A stretch of 64,000 nt of DNA, taken from Variovorax sp. OK212. Its GTDB lineage: Bacteria; Pseudomonadota; Gammaproteobacteria; Burkholderiales; Burkholderiaceae_C. Shown one piece after another: positions 60,001-64,000 of the stretch. Under the pieces are notes generated by a model. That model did no database searches and had not been told where the DNA came from. It worked only from the letters and a program-made list of their open reading frames with translations. The translations under genes and the position numbers were made by a program. Location: positions 27,464 through 91,463 of the forward strand of contig NZ_FOLP01000025.1 of NCBI RefSeq assembly GCF_900112425.1, in the 5' to 3' direction. Each line of letters begins with the position of its first letter. Positions within the stretch are counted from its first letter, which is position 1.

Positions 60001-61878
60001 AAGCTGCAGTGGTTCTACGACCCCGCGGGCAACCTCACGCGCGAGCACCAGCACCACCTGGCCCGTTCGCAAACGGCCGTGTGGCAGCACCGCTACGACG
60101 AGCTCAACCGGCGCATTGCCACGGTTCGCCCCGACGGCCACGTGACCCAGTGGCTCACCTACGGCTCGGGCCACGTGCACGGACTGCTCGTCGACGGACA
60201 GGACATCCTGGGCTTCGAGCGCGACGATCTTCATCGCGAGGTCGGCCGCGCGCAGGGCAACGGGCTGGACCAGCGCCTGCGCTACGACCCTGTCGGCAGG
60301 CTGCTGGAGCAGCACATCTCGAACGCCAAGGCGGGTACCGCCGGGGCGGCCAGGACAGCCGGTACAGCCGATGCGCTGAGCCTTCGCCGCAGCTACGGCT
60401 ACGACAAGGCCGGCCAGCTGACCGCCATCGGCGACACCCGGCGCGGCAACCTGAGCTACCGGTACGACCCCGTCGGCCGCCTGCTCGAGGCCAACGGCCG
60501 CCTGGGCCGCGAGACCTTCGCCTTCGACCCCGCGGGCAACATCGCCGACGCAACCGGCAACGACAGCCGCTCGGGCCTGCATGCCGTGAACCGGCTGCTC
60601 GACAACCTGCTGAAGGAATACGCGGGCACCACCTACCGCTACGACCAGCGCGGGAACATGACCGAGCGCGTGAGGAACGGAAAGAAGACCGCGTTCGAGT
60701 GGGACGGCTTCAACCGCATGACCGCCGCCACCAGCGAAGAGGGCAGCACCCGCTTCAGCTACGACCCGCTGGGGCGGCGCATTGCCAAGCGCTCGCGCGA
60801 CGCCATGACGCTGTTCGGCTGGGACGGCGACACGCTCGCGTTCGAGAGCACGCAGAGCATGGCGGGCGACAGCGAGCGGCAAGGCCGCGGCTCGAGCGTC
60901 CACTACATCCACGAGCCCGATTCGTTCGTGCCGCTGGTGCAGATCAGGCAGGCCAAAGCCATTGCGCTGAGCGCGAGCACCGACGTGAAGGCGCTGATGG
61001 AAGCCAACGGCGGGCGGTACGACATCGCGCAAGACCCGCTGTGGAACGGCGAGCAACTGCCCGCGCCGGCCGGCTTCGCGAAGGAAGAGATTGCCTTCTA
61101 CCAGTGCGACCACATCGGCACGCCGCAGGAACTGACGGACCACAACGGCCAGGTGGCCTGGTCGGCGCAGTACAAGGCGTGGGGCGAGGCGAAGGAGGTC
61201 ATCAGCGAGGCCGGAAGAAGGGCCGGCTTTGCCAACCCGATCCGCTTCCAGGGCCAGTACCTGGACGACGAGACGGGGCTGCACTACAACCGGCATCGCT
61301 ACTACGACCCGCAGGCCGGCCGCTTCGTCAGCAGCGACCCGCTGGGCCTGGGCGGGGGCATCAACACGCACGCGTACGTGCCCAACCCCGTGGCGTGGGT
61401 CGACCCGCTGGGCCTGCAGGCCGCGCCGGCGTGCAAGAAGCCCAAGAGCGGACGCTTTGCCACGTCGGACGGCGCGGCCAAGGCGGCGGTGATGCGCTAC
61501 AACGACAAGTCCATCCGCGACAACGTGGAGTACGGGGGACTGGTCTACAGGACGCCCGACGGCAAGTACGACTACACCAAGGCGACCCGGGGCGAGAAGG
61601 ACACCGTCAATCCCTGGGATCCGTCGTCCCCGAGCATTCCGAAGTGCGCGCAGGAAGTGGCCTATTGGCACACCCACGGCGACCACTCCGACCGGAACGG
61701 AAACCGCACCACGCGGGCCAAGGACTACTACGCGAGCAACGACTTCTCTCCGGAAGACAAGACGGCCGCCAAGACAGGAATGAAACATGATGATCCCGAC
61801 TACCGGGCCTATCTCGGCACGCCGAGCGACGGCTACAAGGGCTACAGCCCGCAGACCAATCAAACCTACAGGCTCTAG
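57013..61878 (+). CDS. Rhs effector with JAMM/DUF4329-like C-terminal toxin
   Basis: A 1,621-residue Rhs protein. The N-terminal ~340 residues hold two hydrophobic helical stretches (LTMVLGSIPIVGNIMALVDV; LLWVSLGINLIGLIPLPP) for loading on VgrG or membrane passage. No PAAR motif is seen. A DUF6531-type segment (CKNCPAPARVGGSISLATG) and a long YD-repeat shell follow. The shell closes at DPLGLGGGINTHAYV and VDPLGL (~residue 1462). The tip (~1468-1621) carries E1506, H1553-x-H1555 and S1579-x-x-D1582, the pattern of a JAMM/MPN metalloprotease, and resembles DUF4329. No strong ribosome site is seen. Confidence 0.88.
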   Translation: MSGTQGPPQQPAPAAEEREPQTAVAPLNTIVKEDVAAASKAVDDWLRAFSGGYVTLERLTMVLGSIPIVGNIMALVDVFLDIINIVEKKAKDGIETFLLWVSLGINLIGLIPLPPSMAAARMSLRPTLHLVKQELRNAASNLGEAVVTILVGHLNATIAGELETFIDGAIAKLGEMLQSCAKLADDVVDNLVDVLRRVLGQKDMFDTGTPAAAETNVHDPKTQSTWSRLWGSAVKYTKESANYVAKAASNRLPPSLAGRVNEVIESLLNFKVSFRATLGRLASQEEQASIRWLLNKLKAALLRKKGQRGAIVPPSTGAVADKDKPGAQLEHINKQAPAQNTAGCKNCPAPARVGGSISLATGCESFMHLDFVLAAPLPIEWARSYSSQLDAYDRGSLGARWITPYSARVDIVTPAKGARQGQPSLVYRAGDGREHAYPVLAVGQVWRDAIEAVTLTRLSETLLALDFGKPLPAGEQAEWREVYERVEGRPHYRLVAQQARDGMSIGLRYDHVIASTGEQVLSDVISKQGELTVAHVGTLPDAQTGLIKSLWELKDGQVVRQLAAYTHDAERDLVAAQDEDGASWSYTYAHHLVTRYTDRTGRGMNLQYDGTGADAKAVREWTDDGSFALTLEWDRNIRLTYVTDALGGETWFYYDIQGYTYRVIHPDKLQEWFFRDDAKNLTRHVHADGSTDDYSYDADGNLQMHTRADGSRVHFEYDRLNRMTGLRDAEGNIWKRDHDAQGHVTEETDPLGHKTEYAYDKAGRPVCITDAKGGTKLLSYTPAGQLASYTDCSGKTSRWAYDSRGRLTKTIDAAGQATRYRYTPTGEAASGSEANHPGRLEEVSLPDQTREHFAHDAEGRLLAHTDALGRRTRYSYNRAGLVAGRTDAAGRTLGYHWDLLGRLSELRNENGSRYNFRYDPAGRLLEETGFDRQSRQYLYEEASGALARVVEAGAHTTFFHFDPMGRLVERNAGQGQAERFAFDRNGRLIAAANGDAKLQWFYDPAGNLTREHQHHLARSQTAVWQHRYDELNRRIATVRPDGHVTQWLTYGSGHVHGLLVDGQDILGFERDDLHREVGRAQGNGLDQRLRYDPVGRLLEQHISNAKAGTAGAARTAGTADALSLRRSYGYDKAGQLTAIGDTRRGNLSYRYDPVGRLLEANGRLGRETFAFDPAGNIADATGNDSRSGLHAVNRLLDNLLKEYAGTTYRYDQRGNMTERVRNGKKTAFEWDGFNRMTAATSEEGSTRFSYDPLGRRIAKRSRDAMTLFGWDGDTLAFESTQSMAGDSERQGRGSSVHYIHEPDSFVPLVQIRQAKAIALSASTDVKALMEANGGRYDIAQDPLWNGEQLPAPAGFAKEEIAFYQCDHIGTPQELTDHNGQVAWSAQYKAWGEAKEVISEAGRRAGFANPIRFQGQYLDDETGLHYNRHRYYDPQAGRFVSSDPLGLGGGINTHAYVPNPVAWVDPLGLQAAPACKKPKSGRFATSDGAAKAAVMRYNDKSIRDNVEYGGLVYRTPDGKYDYTKATRGEKDTVNPWDPSSPSIPKCAQEVAYWHTHGDHSDRNGNRTTRAKDYYASNDFSPEDKTAAKTGMKHDDPDYRAYLGTPSDGYKGYSPQTNQTYRL
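57065..57420 (+). repeat. Direct repeat A, first copy (start of rhs1)
   Basis: This 356-base stretch recurs at 62932-63287, 5,867 bases downstream, with about seven substitutions by direct comparison. It encodes the hydrophobic N-terminal segment of both Rhs proteins. After base 57420 the copies diverge quickly. Confidence 0.9.
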
Positions 61879-62245
61879 GGGCCTGATCATTGCCATAGCG
61901 CTGGGAATCTGTATGAACCTCAATGCCTCTGCCGCGCCGATCTTCGAGGTCGAGTCGCCGGACCAACTGCTGCTGAACACGCCGGTGGTCGTTGCCCTGA
62001 ACCACGCGTACAGGCTGTTCGCGGCGACCGGCCAGGACCTGAACAACTTCAACGTTCACATCGCCGAGCGCAAGAAGGAAAACGGCGAAGACGAGAGCGG
62101 CGTCAACACCATCGGCATCGCGTTCTCGGCCAAGCTGCCGCCGGGCCAGAAGGGGATCGGCAACGCCAGCAAGCTGGGGCGATCGGTGCTGTACATCGCC
62201 TCCATGACGTCGGGCGAGATCCTCAGGGAACAGGGAAGCCGCTAG
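61787..62245 (+). CDS. Exported immunity candidate overlapping the rhs1 toxin end
   Basis: The frame from ATG 61787 overlaps the Rhs toxin end by 92 bases and encodes 152 residues. A basic N-region (RRPIKPTG) and hydrophobic core (LIIAIALGICMNL) precede likely cleavage at NASAA-PIFE. The mature part (VESPDQLLLNTPVVVALNHAYRL, FNVHIAERKKENGED) is soluble. The hydrophobic core starts before the internal ATG 61913, favouring the upstream start, which has AGGA 8 bases before it. Position directly after the toxin makes it the best immunity candidate. Export suggests the toxin acts in the periplasm. Family unknown. Confidence 0.6.
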   Translation: MMIPTTGPISARRATATRATARRPIKPTGSRGLIIAIALGICMNLNASAAPIFEVESPDQLLLNTPVVVALNHAYRLFAATGQDLNNFNVHIAERKKENGEDESGVNTIGIAFSAKLPPGQKGIGNASKLGRSVLYIASMTSGEILREQGSR

Positions 62246-62280
62246 CGGCCGAGGCCGGCATCGGTCGAGCGAGACCGTGG

Positions 62281-62313
62281 GACGGCCTGTGACGGCCTGT
62301 GACGGCCTTTTTG
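62281..62313 (+). repeat. Three tandem GACGGCCTGT units ending in a T run
   Basis: GACGGCCTGT is repeated twice exactly (62281-62290, 62291-62300). A third partial copy then runs into TTTTT (62301-62312). The last two GGCC blocks can form a short stem before the T run. It could act as a weak terminator after the immunity candidate. Confidence 0.6.
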
Positions 62314-62380
62314 CCGACTGGCCTTGCCGGTCGAGATGCCATTCATCCGAACAACAAACCAACCGACAGATTTCCTGCAC

Positions 62381-62803
62381 ATGAAGACCACCAGGACCAC
62401 CAGGACCGCCAGGGCCATCACGACCGCCTGCATCGCCGCTTCGCTCGTGGCCGCCGCTTCGCTCTGCGCCGCGCAGCAGGAAACGAAGACCACGCTCACC
62501 AAGCTCCACCAGAGCTACGAGAAGCAGGGCCGGCGTGCGCACGGCATGCCCGAGTACGGCAAGCGCGTGCAGTTCGCGGCGGTGGTCGTCGAGGCGTCCG
62601 ACTCCTTCGGCGGCAGCGCGGTGATCCGCGCCGCCGACGTGCGCGGCAACGAGGAACTGGCCCGGCTGACCCCGGCGGACGATGCGCAGAACCGGAAGAT
62701 GGGCGAGATGCGCAGCGGTGCGAAGTTCACCGCGAGCTGCGAGGTCGGCTTTGCGATGGGGTCGGCGTATTTGACGATGAAGGACTGCGTGATCAGGCCT
62801 TGA
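62381..62803 (+). CDS. Small exported protein between the two rhs genes
   Basis: A 140-residue protein with a signal peptide (KTTRTTRTARAITTACIAAS, cleavage near CAAQQ). The mature domain (YGKRVQFAAVVVEASDSFGG ... ADDAQNRKMGEMRSGAKFTASCEVGFAMGSAYLTMKDCVI) has two Cys that may pair in the periplasm, with the alternating beta pattern of an OB-like fold. The start codons are tandem ACC-AGG repeats. The ribosome site is weak, and an ATG at 62324 is possible. It may be a second or orphan immunity factor. I do not recognise the family. Confidence 0.6.
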   Translation: MKTTRTTRTARAITTACIAASLVAAASLCAAQQETKTTLTKLHQSYEKQGRRAHGMPEYGKRVQFAAVVVEASDSFGGSAVIRAADVRGNEELARLTPADDAQNRKMGEMRSGAKFTASCEVGFAMGSAYLTMKDCVIRP

Positions 62804-62864
62804 TCCGGTCCTGACGATCGACCGCGTCCACGACAGGGCAACGCAACGGAGCGAGGGAGAAGAG

Positions 62865-64000
62865 ATGGCAGGCAACGAAGGAGCGCAACAGCAGGGGCAA
62901 GGCCAAGGCCAGGGCCAGCAGCCGGCGCAGCGCGAACCGCAGACAGCGGTGGCGCCGCTGAACACCATCGTGAAGGAAGACGTCGCCGCCGCGAGCAAGG
63001 CGGTGGACGACTGGCTGCGCGCGTTCTCGGGCGGTTACGTCACGCTGGAGCGGCTGACGATGGTGCTGGGCAGCATCCCGATCGTCGGCAACATCATGGC
63101 GCTGGTGGATGTGTTCCTGGACATCATCAACATCGTCGAGAAGAAGGCGAAGGACGGCATCGAGACCTTCCTGCTGTGGGTGAGCCTGGGCATCAACCTG
63201 ATCGGGCTGATCCCGTTGCCGCCGAGCATGGCGGCGGCGCGCATGAGCCTGCGGCCCACGCTGCACCTGGTGAAGCAGGAGCTGAGGACGGCGGCCTCCA
63301 ACCTGAGTGAGACCATCGTCGTGGTGCTGGTCGGCCACCTGAACGCGACCATCATGGGCGAGCTCGACAAGTTCATCGACGGTGCGATCGCCAAGCTCGA
63401 CGGCATCCTCAAGAGCTGTGCCGACCTGGCAGACAAGATCATCGACAACCTCGTTGACGTGCTCCGCCGGGTGCTGGGGCAGAAGGACCTTTTCACCGTT
63501 GCCACGGCGGCCGTCGCCGAAGCCAACGTGCACGACCCCAAGACCCAGAGCACATGGCGCCGAATGTGGGGCAGCGCGGTGAAGTACACCAAGCAGTCGG
63601 CGAACTACGTGGCCAAGGCGGCCGCCGGCCAGTTGCCTGCGGGCGTCGCCGGCAAGGTCGACGGCGTCATCTCTCAGCTGCTGGACTTCAAGCGCCTGTT
63701 GCGCAGCCAGTTGTCGGCGCTGGCCAACAAGGAGTCGCAGGCCAGCATCATGTGGCTGCTGCACAAGCTCAGGGACGCGCTGCTTCGCAAGAGGAACAAG
63801 CATGTGGCGATCGTGCCGCCGACGACGGGTGCCAAGGCGCAGGAGGTCAAGCCGCCCGCGCCGATGGAGCACATCGCCAGGCAGGCACCGGCACAGGGCA
63901 CCGGTGGCTGCAAGAACTGCCCCGCGCCGGCGCGCAAGGGCGCGTCGATCAGCCTCGCGACCGGCAACGAGAGCTTCATGCACACCGACTTCGTGCTGGC
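62865..64000 (+). CDS. Second Rhs-family effector gene, 3' end beyond the window
   Basis: About 378 codons are visible. ATG 62865 is preceded by GGGAGA about 6 bases upstream. A short Gln/Gly-rich start (AGNEGAQQQGQGQGQGQ) replaces the Pro-rich start of rhs1. The sequence then matches the rhs1 N-terminal segment almost exactly (EPQTAVAPLNTIVKEDVAAA, LTMVLGSIPIVGNIMALVDV). It diverges after about residue 145 while remaining homologous (GGCKNCPAPARKGASISLATG at the end). The toxin tip and its immunity gene lie outside the window. Confidence 0.88.
   Translation, partial: MAGNEGAQQQGQGQGQGQQPAQREPQTAVAPLNTIVKEDVAAASKAVDDWLRAFSGGYVTLERLTMVLGSIPIVGNIMALVDVFLDIINIVEKKAKDGIETFLLWVSLGINLIGLIPLPPSMAAARMSLRPTLHLVKQELRTAASNLSETIVVVLVGHLNATIMGELDKFIDGAIAKLDGILKSCADLADKIIDNLVDVLRRVLGQKDLFTVATAAVAEANVHDPKTQSTWRRMWGSAVKYTKQSANYVAKAAAGQLPAGVAGKVDGVISQLLDFKRLLRSQLSALANKESQASIMWLLHKLRDALLRKRNKHVAIVPPTTGAKAQEVKPPAPMEHIARQAPAQGTGGCKNCPAPARKGASISLATGNESFMHTDFVL
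62932..63287 (+). repeat. Direct repeat A, second copy (start of rhs2)
   Basis: Partner of the repeat at 57065-57420, same orientation, about 98% identical. Recombination between the copies would delete or swap the intervening toxin, immunity and exported-protein genes while fusing the N-terminus of rhs1 to the body of rhs2. Confidence 0.9.

Noticed and set aside
57016..62052. 1,678-codon minus-strand open frame opposite rhs1
   Set aside because: It is a codon-bias shadow of the Rhs gene. The sense frame has YD repeats and a DPLGL border; the antisense has no domain structure.
1..64000. tRNA, rRNA, insertion sequences and attachment sites
   Set aside because: I looked for cloverleaf-like segments, transposase motifs and flanking direct repeats and found none I could support. 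The only large direct repeat is the rhs N-terminal duplication.

Overview
The window is GC-rich, densely packed chromosomal DNA of a betaproteobacterium. Gene content points to the Comamonadaceae, most likely Variovorax or a close relative. The basis is the orphan Bug-type solute receptors, a fiu/piuC-like iron locus, a MoxR/bpX ternary operon, a vgrG-rhs island and an AspD/AspT pair. That assignment is inference from gene content, not from a marker gene. I see no rRNA, tRNA, CRISPR array or insertion sequence.

Left arm (1-15.8 kb). One long minus-strand cluster reads, in transcription order: a 2,490-residue autotransporter, a MASE2-type histidine kinase, a single-domain response regulator, a second MASE2-type kinase, an RsbW-like anti-sigma kinase, an STAS anti-sigma antagonist, a patatin phospholipase, and a receiver-SpoIIE phosphatase cut by the window edge. 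Most of the signalling genes overlap by ATGA, so they are probably co-translated. Behind them lie a Bug-type receptor and a divergent LacI-family regulator. Two perfect palindromes with the same core, TAATACGTATTA, sit in the LacI/Bug gap and in front of the autotransporter. This predicts a local regulon linking the LacI protein to the surface adhesin and its signalling genes.

Middle (15.8-43.4 kb). In order: a 0.7 kb gap with a hairpin leader and a small gene broken by UGA; an M50 membrane protease with a DUF2167 partner; a TonB-dependent receptor with a PiuC-type dioxygenase and a Fur-like site; the four-gene MoxR-bpX5-vWA/propeller-bpX6 operon; a cupin; prolyl aminopeptidase; an IclR regulator divergent from a Bug receptor, enoyl-CoA hydratase and acyl-CoA synthetase operon; a cupin gene with an in-frame TGA; GrpB-family, ArsR and SRPBCC genes; two MFS transporters flanking chorismate synthase; and a lipoprotein-like metallophosphoesterase with a LamG-like tail.

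Right arm (43.4-64 kb). A prepilin-peptidase-like protein lacking one catalytic Asp is followed by HscC (Hsp70) with a J-like/TonB_C fusion protein, and by aspartate 4-decarboxylase with two AspT-type exchangers (an aspartate-alanine proton-motive cycle). After an AT-rich promoter island comes a type VI secretion effector island: a coupled 28-codon leader, VgrG, a pentapeptide protein, an Rhs protein with a JAMM-like C-terminal toxin, an overlapping exported immunity candidate, another exported small protein, and the start of a second Rhs gene whose first ~350 bp nearly duplicate the first. The core type VI machinery is not in the window.
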